DNA from: Atopsyche davidsoni
Lineage: Eukaryota > Arthropoda > Insecta > Trichoptera > Hydrobiosidae
Length of the DNA stretch: 64,000 nucleotides
Direction of reading: 5' to 3'
Assembly (NCBI GenBank): GCA_022113835.1
Contig: JAILWY010000008.1
Span: 7,568,501-7,632,500 of the forward strand
Positions 14,043 to 27,573 of the stretch are shown one piece after another. How positions within the stretch are numbered: position 1 is the stretch's first letter; every line of letters begins with the position of its first letter. Under the pieces are notes generated by a model. It had not been told where the DNA came from. It saw nothing but the letters and a program-made list of their open reading frames with translations, and did not search any database. The translations under genes and the position numbers were made by a program.

Positions 14043-16516
14043 GAAACCCAAAACACAGTTAAAAGTACTTTTCTATTTAATTTTAATCTTTATAAGTACC
14101 AATTTGTAGGATAATTAAAATAGAAATTTCTATTCTGATGTAAATATAATGGGCATTAATTTGTTTCAAGAAGAGAATATTTAGAAAGTTTTTTTATTAG
14201 TTAGATATATACTAGTAATAATAAATAAATTAATATGATATCAAAGATCTTAAAATCTATTAGTCAGTGTTAAGCTTTCAATTTTTAAAAGTTTATCACC
14301 ATTTTTGTTTTTTCTACATCAATGAGAATAATTTCACTCTATTTTTTTTTCGGCGTTAAACAAGTTTTAATTTATAAAATCTACCCAATTGTTCGATCTC
14401 TTAAAATAAAATGCTGAAAATTAAATTAAATTTCGGTCGATATCCATCAAATAAGGTTTTGCTGAAAATTTAATCATAGTTTTTTTAATTAACTTTTTTT
14501 TAGTTTTAAACTATTCAAAGCCTTTAAATAAAAATGTTAGGTCGAATTGCTGAAAACGTTATAAGTTCTACAGTGCTTTTAAAGCAAAGCCTTCGGCTTC
14601 AGAAATAATTTTTAAGCATACGTAATATATAAAAACATGTTATTTTTTTATTTTAATAATTTGGATTTCACGATGAACTATTCCGAAATTGATCTGTTGT
14701 GTTTAGTTTGTAATACTTCACATTTAAACAACAAATATGAATACTTATGGGATCGCGACCTTTCAAGGGTTTTGTGAAAATATTTACAATATGTCTTTTC
14801 ACCGCTTATATATGCTAGCAAAAATTAAAGCACTAAATATAACAGAACTATATATTAATCAAATGGTGATATATTGACTTTTCACTAAGATGTGATACTG
14901 ATTATGTTTTCTACAAAAAATTTGATTATCTCAAAATCTAGACAATTACGTTTTGGATCTGGATACATCAGAATTATTTCTAACGCTTACTGACTTAAAA
15001 GACTGAAACTCTATATTGAAAATTATTGTATTCTATCACTTGATAACTTCGAGAAGAATAATAAATAAATAAATTCGCTTAATACATATAAAGCCAAGTA
15101 TTGCAAGGAAGTAAAAGAGCACTAAGGGAAAAATAATGCAAAGTAGAAGTGAATACTACAGTTGCATTGTTCTGTGGTAATTTCACTTGCGATCTCTGTC
15201 GAGTCAAGATATCATTAAAAAAAATACTTGGCCAGCGACTGAAAGCCAATTCAAGTATTTTAAACGTTTATTTTGTAACTTGCCAGAAACTTGCGTTAAA
15301 AATGAGTTTCATTTTGAAAGGATCCCAGTTCGTGTATTATGAAATATGCTGATACTTCTAGAGTTAGGAAAGACTTGGAGGGTCGATAATGTCTGGAGGT
15401 CGTTCCATTTCACACGAATATCTTTGCATGGCAGACAAGAGAGGTGCATCTCGTAATTTTTCTCCACGCAAAGCTTTGCTGTCAGAACTGACAAGTCTAA
15501 CAGACTCATTTGAATAAAACCTTAGAAATCATTGGCAATAGGAGTGAGCTGTGATTTATCATAAAGAGCAGATGTTTTCTGTTATTAAAAAGAGCTTTTT
15601 AGATCGATATTGACAGCGATATGAAATTTTGACGCAGCTCGCTTATATTTATTTCAAAAGTTTTTAATGCAAACACATATTTTAATTTTATTTTGTACCT
15701 TTGGTAAACCTGGTAGGCCTAAATAAATATATCATTTAATACAACATATAATATTTGTTACGAAAAAATGTACGTACTTTAAGCTATATACAGTCATTGA
15801 AAATTGGTTACAACATAAAATTTATTATCTATATTTGCTCGTAAGTATGAAAAGTAAATCATTTAATGAATATTTTGAATAAAAAATGTGTACTTAGATT
15901 TACAGTAATCATATTTTTTTCGATTCAAATTGTTTCTTTTATGTTTGAGTTTCTACTTACAGTTATGAGAGCAAACATCTTAATCATCGTAAGAAGATTT
16001 CACATACCTGGAAAAAGAGAAAAAGAAACATTAACAAAAATAACAATTTTTGTACAAGAACTTGAACTTATCATAATATCAACTTTGTGACTTTATTTTA
16101 TAAACCATTAGCTGTTAAAAAGAACAAACCACTAAAATATTGGTGTTCTTGTCCAAGGATAATCTGAAGTCAATAATTAAATAACCAAAACATAATCTAA
16201 AAAAAAAAAATGTAAAGTATAAGCAATTAGATGCAAACCGACCTCTTGAATTTTAAGATAATTTATATTTTTAACACAATTATAAAAACTGGTAAACATT
16301 TTAACAAAAGCTCATCCTCAGATAATTCAAGCACGTTAAATAAATTACCATAATATTATCAGCTAGAATAAAAAAAATGTGTAGGGGATACGACGGTTCG
16401 AAACAAATCATCCATTTGAAGCTAACACAACATTTTTATTGATTGAGTTATATTGATATTATTTGTGAGAGTAAAATAAATGTAAGTGATAAGACAGTAA
16501 GATTAAATCTTCAAAT
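14043..16516. other. AT-rich stretch without a recognisable gene
   Basis: Two short open frames (15149-15352 plus, 15309-15509 minus) overlap each other on opposite strands and show no protein motif. I treat them as chance. Nothing else stands out. Confidence 0.6.
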
Positions 16517-16528
16517 GAACATTTTTAG

Positions 16529-17045
16529 GAAATTCAATATTTTTGACAGAGAGTACTTGGTGGAATTCCATTTGAATATTTTTGAATAAAATACTTGAGT
16601 GATTTTCCACATTTTAGTTTTTATTAGTGACCGGTTTCGCCAACCTTTCAAAATCAAACAGAGTGCAAAAACTTACACAATTACTGTGCAAAAACCTATT
16701 ATTTACAGGTAAACACACTACAGGACAAACCCCAACACAGGATAACTGCTGCTACACCCCAAAGCCACTACTTTAGATAATTACCCCATAAAAAAACATT
16801 TGTTCGCAAAATTTGCAATAATATAGAATCCTCCACTTGTCAGGTACATTAAAATCACATTGGCCCTTACCACCTGACAATCATTCTCTCTCTTTCCAAC
16901 AACCTCTCCCTCTAACAATTGTTTACCTAATTGCTTATTATTATATGAAATCTCACTCTGTTTGATAATGCCAACGTGAAAGGTTGGCGAAACCGGTCAC
17001 TAATAAAAACGAAAATGTGGAAAATCACTCAAGTATTTTATTCAA
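16529..17045. mobile_element. Hairpin-GAAAC repeat, copy 1 (longest)
   Basis: The element begins 'gaaattcaatatttttgac' and ends 'tattttattcaa'. It is flanked by a 12-bp direct repeat, GAACATTTTTAG, at 16517-16528 and 17046-17057, which I read as the target-site duplication. Inside are inverted arms of about 60 bp: 'aatacttgagtgattttcc' near 16590 and its complement near 17020, each followed by the sequence accggtttcgccaacc or its complement. The middle (about 16680-16940) is non-coding. At 16963-16993 is TGATAATG, the stem GCCAAC/GTTGGC and GAAAC. A 12-bp duplication is longer than most cut-and-paste MITEs give, and suits a retroelement such as a non-autonomous Penelope-like element. That assignment is inference. 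Confidence 0.7.
16963..16993 (+). ncRNA. Hammerhead-like hairpin motif (hypothetical)
   Basis: TGATAATG is followed by the 6-bp stem GCCAAC (970-975), loop gtgaaag and GTTGGC (983-988), then GAAAC. The layout copies a hammerhead core (CUGANGA, stem II, GAAA). The first block departs from the consensus (UUGAUAA), and I see no clear stem III or cleavage site. It may be an eroded or different structured RNA. Left-arm sequence near 16629-16645 is its partial reverse complement. Confidence 0.35.
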
Positions 17046-17057
17046 GAACATTTTTAG

Positions 17058-18366
17058 CACAATTATAAAACCTGGTATAATATAGCCAACACTGCAGGTA
17101 ATAAATATATGACACTAGGATAAAAAGAAGGTAAATAGCAAGCTCGGCGTTTTAGACAGTCGGATCAAAACAGCAAACGAAGTAATACTGTAGAACCCCC
17201 GCCTTCCATATGGGAAATCACGTGTGTTTATTCTCACAAATTAAACATGATTATACAGCCAGTCGAGAAGTTCGGCCACCTAAAAGTTACACTGTGCAGA
17301 TGTGTGCTCAGGCCCTGTATAAACTCCCCGTTTATAATGAAAAAGCCAAATATACCGAGAGCGGAACGTATCGCTCGGGCATTGGCATAAATTTAAAGGT
17401 TTTGATAACTAATTATATGTACATTGTACTTTTTTAAAAATATACATATTAAACAGTATAAAGCTTTAAAACAACATTTATGATATAATTCAACGTACAT
17501 TTCAATCGAAAACCAATTTCGGGCATCATTTTTCATTAAATATTTTTGTGATATTGAATAATACTTGAAATAGTAATTGGACCTTTTCATAGACCTGACG
17601 TTAATCAAAATTCAATCGCAAGTTTCGGTTGTTGAAATGAAACAATATTTAATCTAAAATTAATAACGGTTGGAACAGAACTTGTAAGTTATCAATTAGT
17701 ATTGTACGTTGAATAGATTTTTTATTATATTTGATTATGAGTGTGCGATGTAAATGATAGACAACAATTACATAAAATAGATATTCTGTAAAAAAGTTTT
17801 GTATATGGTTTTTGAACTGTATGACAAGTTGAAACATAAAATGTTTTAATCAATATAAATCAACCCTTCAAAATCGTAGTTATAAAATGCATCCAAGGAT
17901 GAATGAATGCAAGCAATCTATCGATTTTTTCTTGTACGGGAATAATCATTTTTTATTGAAGATTAGGATATTTTGAAAGTACCTTTGTAAAAAAAAAATC
18001 AATTGAACAGAAAGGGTGTGTTTTTTTTGTTTTCATTCGATGCGGTGCAGAGTCGAGAGTCGCCACATTGCAAAAATTCAATTAAAGCAGATGTTATCGC
18101 AGGGAGGCATGCTGGAAGCTGTAATGTAACTCCCCCTCGGAGGGGCTGGGAGAGTGATTTCTAGTGACGGAAGCGGAAATAGATCGCATTCAAGTCTTCC
18201 AATAAAAAAAACCTAAAAAAGTATATGGGTCTGTTAAATGAAAGGCGCAGTGGAATCTTAAAACAAATTAAAAAACGCATTTGTACCATAATAAGTTTGA
18301 AATTTATCAACGGAAGCACAATAAATCAAAACACTGAAAATAAAAAAAAAAAACTAGAAATATAAC
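17058..18366. other. AT-rich stretch without a recognisable gene
   Basis: Contains a GC-richer patch at about 17140-17390 and another at about 18030-18185 (including 'ccccctcggaggggctgg', an imperfect hairpin). No protein motif was found in either. Confidence 0.55.
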
Positions 18367-18380
18367 ATAAATATTTTTTA

Positions 18381-18600
18381 GAAATTCAATTTTTATGACA
18401 GAGAGTACTTGGTGGAATTCCATTTTTATATTTTTGAGGAAAATACTTTTTACATTACAAACAGAGTTTGTTTCAAATTCAAACAGAGTTTGTTCATTAT
18501 CAAACTCTGTTTGATAATGCCAACGTGAAAGGTTGGCGAAACCGGTCACCAATAAAAACGAACATGTGGAAAATCACTCAAGTATTTTACTCAAAAATAT
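18381..18600. mobile_element. Hairpin-GAAAC repeat, copy 2
   Basis: Starts at the same 'gaaattcaat' as copy 1, and ends 'tattttactcaaaaatat'. It is flanked by ATAAATATTTTTTA (18367-18380) and ATAAATATTTTTAA (18601-18614), a target duplication of about 13 bp. The middle is shortened and contains the repeated word 'aaacagagtttg'. The TGATAATG + GCCAAC/GTTGGC + GAAAC motif at 18513-18543 is intact. The left inverted arm is mostly deleted while the right arm is kept. Confidence 0.7.
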
Positions 18601-19175
18601 ATAAATATTTTTAACATGACATGAAAAAAGCAAACATTTCGCTTTTAATTTATACTGTATATTTTACTATCAATAATAATTTTGAAGACATGAAAAATGT
18701 AAGAACTGGTTCATCCACGCAAAATTAGATTATAATAATCGACGTAAAAAATCACTTTAAATGTTTTAAATGTTTAAGGTATAACTCAGTGCCTCTTAAA
18801 TAAAGCTTACAAAGACTTCACCAATGCTCGAGTCGTTTCGTTCAAATTTTGATTTTCATTTCGTCGTTTAATACATCGAGTTTACGACAAATGCGCAATT
18901 GTACAAAAATTAATTAAAATATTCTAATTTGCCGGAGAGGTTGAAATAAAAAAGAGCGCACGAAAACACTCCGGCCAGGTGACCCGCTGGTACAGGGCTT
19001 TAATTAGGGCTTCTGAGACACCTAGGGCTGCCACCCTCAGCGAAGACGACTAATTAAACTGATATAGGTAAAGTCGGCGTAAGCTGACCGCAATTCCGAT
19101 TGTGAAAACATGAAAATGTTTAATTGGGTTCGGAGCTCCGACCACATTGCAGGTATTGTAGATTTTAATATTTTG

Positions 19176-19177
<2 letters not shown>

Positions 19178-19240
<63 letters not shown>
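19178..19240. repeat. (TA)n microsatellite
   Basis: About 60 bp of TA with one phase slip near 19210. It abuts the MITE at 19241 and is matched by a shorter TA run just after it (19446-19465). The TA array was probably the insertion target. Confidence 0.9.
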
Positions 19241-19245
<5 letters not shown>

Positions 19246-19443
19246 GTCCCAAAATTAACGCAAGATTTGAATTAAATTGAAAACGCAGTTTTAAGTCTTT
19301 TGATTGTTATTTCTATTAAATGAATCATAAAGTCAATACAATAGGGTAAACCTAAACTGTCAGCTGTCAAATTGTTTTTTTTTTTAAGTCTTAACTGCAA
19401 AAATGGCGACAAATTCAAATCTTGCGTAAATTTTGAAACACCT
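19241..19443. mobile_element. 203-bp TIR MITE in a TA array
   Basis: The ends are inverted: 'agggtgtcccaaaattaacg' on the left and 'gtaaattttgaaacacct' on the right, extending inward through 'caagatttgaatt', about 32 bp with few mismatches. It is inserted in TA repeats, fitting the TA target of Tc1/mariner elements. There is no coding capacity. 'aaatggcgac' near the right arm is internal. Confidence 0.75.
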
Positions 19444-22400
19444 TCATATATATATATATATATAAAATTACTTGCACTCTGCTTGTAGTTTGAAAATAAT
19501 CTACACATATTTGTTTCAAAAGATTATGAGTGCTTGTATTTTTTTATAACACTTACGAATAGGCTGAAGAACAAAAAAAAAAAATTTTAATGTTTTTCAT
19601 TTAATTTTTAGATTTTTGCCTTTATTCGCACTGTGTTAGTAGTAATTTTGTAGCAATTTTTTTATAAAGGTCATTATTAATATATTCGTGTAATTATTCA
19701 CGATAAATTAATGCCGGCAAAAAACGTCGACCGCAAATTAAAAATAATAAAACAGTTATTTTGATATAAATTTATAGCGCGAATGAACAGATGAAAATAA
19801 TAAAACCACGCCTACACTGTAAATTGTGTTATTTTACAGCCTATTTATATCCATTTGGCTATCCGAGGTAATTTTGTACTACCGGAGCGATTCTGGAGTT
19901 CAAAGTCAAGGAGAAATTTGGAAATATACTACGAAATTATTATTTAAGAGACCGCAGAGGTGATGCAATGAATTTTTAAAAACTGCATTGCGTCATTGTT
20001 TGCTTACTCGAAGATCTGTATTTTCGAAATATCCTAAGGTTTTTTTTGTGATTTCTGTGAAACCGACAAAGCAAATACTGGAAACGTTCTACCACCTTTC
20101 TTTTATATATATACTTAACTAATAATAAACGTCCTTCTAAAACATTTACTGTAATCACTTGCTTGCGTACAACAAGCAATTACTGTAGATGAGTGTATCT
20201 GGACACGATCACAATTACCACTTTTATTTCTCAACCCCATAGCACTTTTCAGATATTTAATGATTAAGGTAAGTCTGCTTTCACTGTATCTGAAAGCTTT
20301 TGATATCGTTACAAATATAATGAGCTTATTTGAAAAGAGATTTATTAAACTTTTTATGAGTGAAAGCTTTCGAGCTTCAATGGTTTCCTTCAATTAAGTA
20401 ATTGGAAAATATTTGAAGTTTAAATAAACTATCGGCAATGCGAAATATTAAATTTAAAAGCTTCAACACTAATAGCTTATACTTAGAATTAACTGATATA
20501 TATTAATATTTAGATTAATATTTGTAGATTCAAATGTATTTTTCTCGAAACGTGTGAAAACATAGAGGCAATTGAAAAATCACAACTGGAAATTTCGCAT
20601 GTGTGGTCAAAATAAGTAGAAAACGGGAATAATTGTTGATATTTATTTTAACGTTTACAAATTATTAATTAATATTTTACTGCATTAATATTTAAACCAT
20701 GTTCTGCTTAAATAGACCGTAATAATAAATCATCAAACATTGACTACGAATATACGCAAGGGACCAATTCAATATCTGCAGATTATGAATTACTAAGAAA
20801 AAAAAAATATTTCTGCAAGTTAAATAAGCTTGATATAATTTTTTTTAGCCTTTTTGCGTAAACAAAAAGTTAACGTAATCACCCCCAAAAAGGCTTGAAG
20901 TTTTGTTCCAGTTTCAGCAATGGGTTAGAACTTTATATAATAAATTGCTAACGGTATTATATAAAAATGATATTTTATAAAAACTTATAAGCATTAATAT
21001 TTATTTAACATTGTGCCTACAGAAAATACAATAGAAATAAATTATTTTAGGAAATTGATACCTCTTAATGAAAAATAAATTAACTAGATATAAATATATG
21101 ACAAAAATTTTGAAATTTAGATAATTTAAAAAAAGGGATTTTTATAAAAAAAATTGACAAGTAAATTGTGAAAAATGAATGAATTTTGCGAAAAAAACTT
21201 ATTCACATCCTTTCAGGCAGAAAAATACAAACATTTTTCTACCCATGATAGACTTGTTTAAATATTTAATATACATACGTAATATGTGAGAACTTTTGCC
21301 TCAAAAAAGCCTTTTTAGACTAACGACTCACAAACTAAACCAGTTGTAACATATTTGCTATTAGGCTATTAATATTTTGTGTTGAAAATTTTTCATCAAT
21401 TAGTTGCCGAAATGCCTTCAGGAGTAACTCACAGGGAGATACTTACAGCTGAACATCCCCGGGGGCAGAAGGCTCTATATGTAGGCACACGAGAAGTAGT
21501 TTCGGAGCCTCTCGTGCCGGGACAGTACAAACAGAGGTCGGGTCAACAAAGGTTGGATTTATTTTCTTTCCAGTGGAGCCTTCAGAGATAAAGTGAAAAT
21601 TTAATGAAATTCCCCAGGTTTTTTTCGACCTGAATGTTTGTAATATATTCTGTTTCAGCGCTGTGCTTGAGGGGAACTGGGCACTTGGAGAATACAAGGA
21701 GATATTGGCACTAATTTATGCAGCCTGACTGACGAAAATCCACGCCAGGAAATTGTATATAAGTGTTCGTCACACAAAGACACCGAAAGAAAAACTTTTC
21801 CTCGTTTTTCTTTTTCTGCTTTTTTTGGAGTTACTAACTACTGCAATAATAAAATACTGATTCAATGTGTAGTAATTTTAACTAAAACAATACAATTACT
21901 CTATTTAGACTGATACAGCCTTCAAAAGACAAAGACGCAATTAATCTGCTAGCAATCTCATAGTCAATACGCTGATGATAATTTTTGTTACAACTTTTCA
22001 AAATGTGTTGATTGCTGTAACAGATATAACTAGTAAATAATAATGCATTTCATACGTTTTTATTATAAAGTAAGAAAACAAATGATATATATATATAAAA
22101 TATTTTTGTAAAATAAAACAATTATAATAATTTTTTTGTTTTTGATTTGATACTAACCAAGAATGTGTTACTCAATTTGTTTAAAAAAATTATCCAAAAA
22201 TCCATGTAATGCTTATAAAATATATTCATATACTTGTAGGCAAATATAGCAAGGAGGTCATTTATGCGTTGGTATAGGATTTTGTCGTGGATGATTTGGG
22301 GACTCGCCTCCACAGCTAAATTTTACTTAATAAGTCACGATTATCAACATATTTCCCGAGTCCGCCTGTAATTAATTATGCCATTATGGCGCACTTTCGG

Positions 22401-22866
22401 GTGGAATTAACCCTTAAATGGCGCAGAAGGCCGCCATCTTGGCTTCATATCCAGTGATACAAATCCGAATAAACAGCTGAGTGTCAGAGGTCACGGGACG
22501 GTGTAATAAATCGCGAGATAGCCGGCTTTTTTGGACCCCAAGTTATTCCACACCCGAGGGTAGGGTGACTGTGATTTCGGAAACTTAAAATGTACAAACA
22601 CGCTGCATTTCTATTTAAAATATTAATAGTAAAATTTTTATTATTTAAATCCGCCTGCAAAAGCTGTATCGAGACTATTTATTACTTAGCATATTTTTAA
22701 AAATAAGAATAAAAATCTATTTTTTCAAATATTCTCTTATTTATATAACAGCATAAAAATCGGCATATTTCAAGACATATTTATGGTTTTTATGTTATTT
22801 TATAACCCTGACTCAGGAGAATTACTTTACATATTGTTTGCTAGATAAATCCTATATTTTTGATAA

Positions 22867-22869
<3 letters not shown>
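19444..22869. other. AT-rich stretch with one GC-rich island
   Basis: No recognisable gene. 21410-21590 is somewhat GC-richer, with overlapping short frames on both strands that show no motif. The GC-rich island at 22380-22565 is listed separately. Confidence 0.55.
22380..22565. promoter_or_regulatory. GC-rich island with a YY1/Pho-type site (possible regulatory)
   Basis: A GC-rich block in very AT-rich surroundings. It contains GCCGCCATCTTGG (22430-22442), which on the minus strand is a full YY1/Pleiohomeotic-type site. It also has 'cagctg' (an E-box) and 'aggtcacg' (a nuclear-receptor half-site). These motifs are seen directly. Regulatory function is inference, and the block could be an old repeat. 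Confidence 0.3.

Positions 22870-22939
<70 letters not shown>
22870..22939. repeat. (TA)n microsatellite, about 70 bp
   Basis: An uninterrupted TA run of roughly 34 units. Confidence 0.95.
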
Positions 22940-22946
<7 letters not shown>

Positions 22947-25900
22947 AATTGTATTAAAAAGTAAGTTCATAAAATTTATTTTATTATTTTTAAGCAGAGA
23001 AATTCGTGACTGTTGTTAAATGGATGCTTATAATTATTTTTGATGACACTTTCTTGTAGTGAGTGTTTTATAATAGACAGAAGTGTTAATCTTACTTTAA
23101 AAATAATCATCATTCCTTTCCACGAATCTACTTTAATAAAAATATATAAAATGTACTACAACTATAAATTAGTCATTTTCTAAGGACGTTGTTAGTTTTA
23201 TACCTGTGAGCTTGCAAAATATATTTGTTTTGTTTGTACATCTTTGACAGCACAATGATAAATGTGGCTATTCCCAACTTGACACGCCTGAGGGTGAGGT
23301 TCACATAATCGTGTCAAATGGTCACTCTACAAGAGCGGTAGGTAAGTGAAACGGTCCAGCTCTGATCAAAATGAAGATTGTGATAACTTTGTCTGGAATT
23401 ATGCTGTAAATTATTGCTGTAACTTGGAAAAGTGATAACATTGGATATTCTTGTTTTGCCCGGTGATATTTTACACAAATAATAACACCATTGTGTCAAC
23501 TATTGTTATTTATAGTAAAAACTTAATGTTACAAAAAATACCCTAGAGACAATATTAATTTACACCCTCACCTAACAGTTGAAAGTGAACAAGCCGGCAA
23601 AGATTTAACCATAAGATTATATTATATAATTGTTATAAAAACAATATTACCAATTTGTATACATATATTTTCTGTTTTAAATAAATTGAGATTATTGTTA
23701 AAAATTATTATTAGAAATGTGAGTTAACTTGCTTAAAAGATCTAGTTTAAATATATTCTAATATAAGTGTATATACGCTTGTCCTAGACATATTTTTCAG
23801 ATCCATAATCTTGAATTTTTCATCATCCGCTTATAACAATAATTATAAGAATATAATTTTTTTAAATTTTTGATGAAATAAAGATTTTTATAAAAAAATA
23901 TTGACTGCTTAATAGATTCACATTAAATATAACACTAACTCGTAAATATCTTTCTAACTAAAATATTTTTCAAGGTACACATTTTCAGGAAAATTTAATG
24001 ATTCCTTAATCACGTCTTCCGCCCAATTACTTGCTACAGATTATATTGCAAGAAGTTTATTTTTCTAACCGGAAAAGTTCAATCCCCGGTCGCGCTATCT
24101 GGCAGTTAAGTTTCGAGTATAAAAGTCAAAGTTAAGTTGTGAGACAATCAATTATACAAGTTGACTTAACCGGGGGATGATAGCATCTCTGTTTATGTTC
24201 TGTTGGTCATGATAACATGACTGAAATGTCAGCTTAGACTTTATTATGCACGCCTGTTTAATTAAACGCACATTATATTTAAAAGGTTTTAGTTTTATTT
24301 TTTACTGAAGCAAATAAACTTTTTTTAAAATATTTTTGCAGATTTTTTTTTTTAAATATTGTTTTTCAAGGTTCAAACATAAACATCGCCGTATTAACAT
24401 TTCTTAAATAAAACATATGTAAATTCAGTTTCAGCACAAGTATTGTTGAAAGACTCGGTGGCCTTCTACGCTATTTATCTTAAGAAAACCAGGAACAGAA
24501 GTGAGATTTTCACCAATCCCTTGCGAGGAGACACCTATAAAAAAATGTAATACAGAATTTTTTTTTATAATATCATTAACAAATAATTCAGTATTTGATA
24601 AAATAGTAACAAATTAAATATTTTGAATAAAAAAAATAACTATGAAGCATTCATTGACCTAATAAATAAATCATAAATTTTAAACACACGACTTTCAATA
24701 TTCTTTCATAACACATGATATTAAATATTTGTAAACCAATTTTCAAAAAAAAAAAACACGTGTTGGCGTAATATTATTACTACCACAATATTTAAAGCAC
24801 GATTCTAGCATTTCCAACCTGTGATTACCGAGTATTTAACACACAATTTCCAGATGTTTCTTTTATATTTCAAGAGTCGTAAAAATGATATGAAACTAGA
24901 ATTTGGGGCCCAAATCAAATCATATATGAGCCAGCACCTCAACCGGTTTCCGGATCCCGTACGGGATCTGATTGGAAGGTGTGAAGGCAGTCCCAAAGGC
25001 ACCGACCCCTTCTCGAGAAACGCAACGTATTGTGATATGAAGCCTTCCATAAAAATACCCCACTATTGTACGAAAAACAATGTGAAAGTAATTTCTCCTA
25101 AACTAACACTTGAATCGCGAAAAAAACTGATACATTCGCGAAGGAATTCATTTGCAAAAATTTTAAATCTTAAGTATTGCTTAGTACCAGTTATTATGTG
25201 AAAAAATGACTTGCTCATTAGAGATCACAAAATTGAATTTCTGAAATGTGGGTGTTGTGATTTCAATTGAAATCTTCAAAAGATTATGAAAGAAAACGTA
25301 TTAAAAAGCCTGTTGATGGATTATTGGTCGATTATAAAAAGATTAGAGTCTATTGAGGTTTTAAGAACACTTTTGTTAATAAATTTTGTCTAGACACTAA
25401 AAAAGTCTATTAGAAACGCGAGTATCAATAAATACTCGTAGTAAAAAAAGAACTATACAGTTTATACTTTGATGTGGTGAGGCAAAAACATGTAGAATGC
25501 TTCCTCATATTATTAAAAGTAGTTTAAACAAAAACATCATAAAAATATTAATCAGTTTAAAATTACAGTTTTCAAACACTTTCTACCGCATACATTAATC
25601 TTTTGTAACGATTTTTTGAATAGTTAGATATGTAAAGAATAAAAGTAGTTTTATTTGCATTTTATGTGTATACTCATATGAAAATATTTATCAATTAATA
25701 TCTTGTTGTAAGTACGCCTGAAGACTTGTTCATTTACTTTTCATCACTCGAGAGTTGACCTCAAACTATCGAATCGTAATTTGTTTCAAATACAGATTAA
25801 ATCTTCATAAACCACTCACGAAACTTATAATGATATAAATAATGAAATATTACGTTTTATACTACAGGTAACAATGCAGTGAGTTTTAATATAACTTACC

Positions 25901-27105
25901 TGTAAAGTTCAGCAGGAAACCCTCATCAAAAAGTATTACACCGATCACAACCCCCTGCCCTAAAACATCTGAAATTCTCAAATAAATCACCTGATATTTC
26001 CAAATTTACCTCCGCAATACAATATTGCTAAGCCTTATACGAGGATCGCGCGATGAAAATAAATTTTATAATTTATCAAAATTAATTGAATCTATGGAAT
26101 TGTAATTCAACAGCAGTATTAAATATATGCTTTTATAAAATATAACTTCTGATAATGAACCTCATTTTTTATATATTAATTTATTTTATACGCTATCAAC
26201 GCTAGAAAGTTTGTTCTCACTGCTTACAAAAAAATAAAGCAAATATAGCAAAAAAACTGCAATTCAGATAAGTAAAGTATATCATTGCAATATTAATGTA
26301 AAAAATCAACAATATCAATAAAAATGGTAAATTTCTATGAAAAACCTAAATTATTATCCCCAAGCAAAGTTATTATCAACTAAGAGAACGCTGTTAACTG
26401 GCATTTTTATTGCTATCTATATATCAACGCAAATGTATTTTTTAAGCAAATTCTTTGTGATATTACAGTCGAGCCGCAAAATGGCGGCCTCGCCGCCAAT
26501 ACATGACATAAGAGAAAATATAACGAAATATTTTATGTGCATCAGCGAATTGCCACTAAATATATACTTTATTGAATAAACTCTAAATTGAACAGTAACA
26601 ATTAGCCTTGTAACTATTGCGTGACATCTTTGTATTGTTATAATATAATGGCTAGGACGTAGTAGCGATTTACCTGTCACAAGTCGTCTAAAATTTACTC
26701 GTGTGAGTTAAAATATAATATGCAATGCTCACCTGTTACATCACCACAACACTAAGAAAACCCACTTTTTAATTATTTGCAGCACACATACAGTATTAAT
26801 TAACTTTGATACTCAAAACTACTAAATAATCAACACGAGCACTCGACACTGACGCATTTAAACACAGACTGTCTAGTATTGCTAACACATTTCAACATGA
26901 GTGTTTCCAGTTTTGATATATATCAGTATTGTTACAATAAAACAAACACTGCAATAGTCCAAGAAATATGTTCATGGATACTGTATTCTAATGTAATTGA
27001 TTTGAGCATCGTAAAATATATTTTTTTCAACACTATCATCGAGTTTACTTAATTTACTGTTCATGCAAATGTTATTTTAAATTTTTTTTCATAATTACTT
27101 TGTAT
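22940..27105. other. AT-rich stretch without a recognisable gene
   Basis: A GC-richer patch at 24900-25040 includes the palindrome 'ggatcccgtacgggatct'. A 126-codon frame (24821-25201, plus) crosses it, with an 81-codon frame on the opposite strand. Neither has a motif that I know. CAAAATGGCGGCC, a YY1/Pho-like site, is at 26477-26489. 'gttcaatccccgg' near 24078 resembles a tRNA B box but has no A box upstream. Confidence 0.5.
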
Positions 27106-27109
27106 TTAA

Positions 27110-27569
27110 CCTCCTCAGACCTGACTTTTTATTTTTGGTTGACAACATAGAAAAAGTATAACAAAAAATATATATTTTTATATGGATTTTATTTTTTATT
27201 TTTTTTAAATTCGATGTCAAGTTATGGTATGATACACTACAGTTTACAATGAAATTTTGATTCAAACCAACAAAAGCCGTCTTCCTTATAATATCATACA
27301 ACGATAATTTATTGTAATTGACTTTTTAATAACAAAACAACGAAAATAAAATGTAACGAATTTGTACTGAAACGCGCCCGACCTGTGACATCTTGCAAGA
27401 ATGACATATAATACAAATATTACTCGATAGATGAGGACATTTGCAAAACAAAACGAATTAATATAATGCGCATAACGATGCACAAAAGTTCCAAATGTAA
27501 ATAAGTCGAAATAAGTCCTTTAAGGTCTGAAGTTGATGTACATTACAATGTGCACAGGGTCTGAGGAGG
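27110..27569. mobile_element. 460-bp MITE flanked by TTAA (piggyBac-type)
   Basis: TTAA at 27106-27109 is followed by CCTCCTCAGACC, and the exact complement GGTCTGAGGAGG (27558-27569) is followed by TTAA at 27570-27573. A perfect 12-bp terminal inverted repeat with a duplicated TTAA is the signature of piggyBac-type insertion. The interior is AT-rich. Two short minus-strand frames inside have no transposase motif, so it would be non-autonomous. Confidence 0.8.
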
Positions 27570-27573
27570 TTAA

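Noticed and set aside
24070..24100. tRNA B-box-like word 'gttcaatccccgg'
   Set aside because: No A box at the right distance and no T-arm or acceptor pairing.
24821..25201. 126-codon plus-strand open frame
   Set aside because: No domain, and an 81-codon frame lies opposite. It crosses a GC-rich patch that lowers stop-codon frequency. A protein search would decide it.
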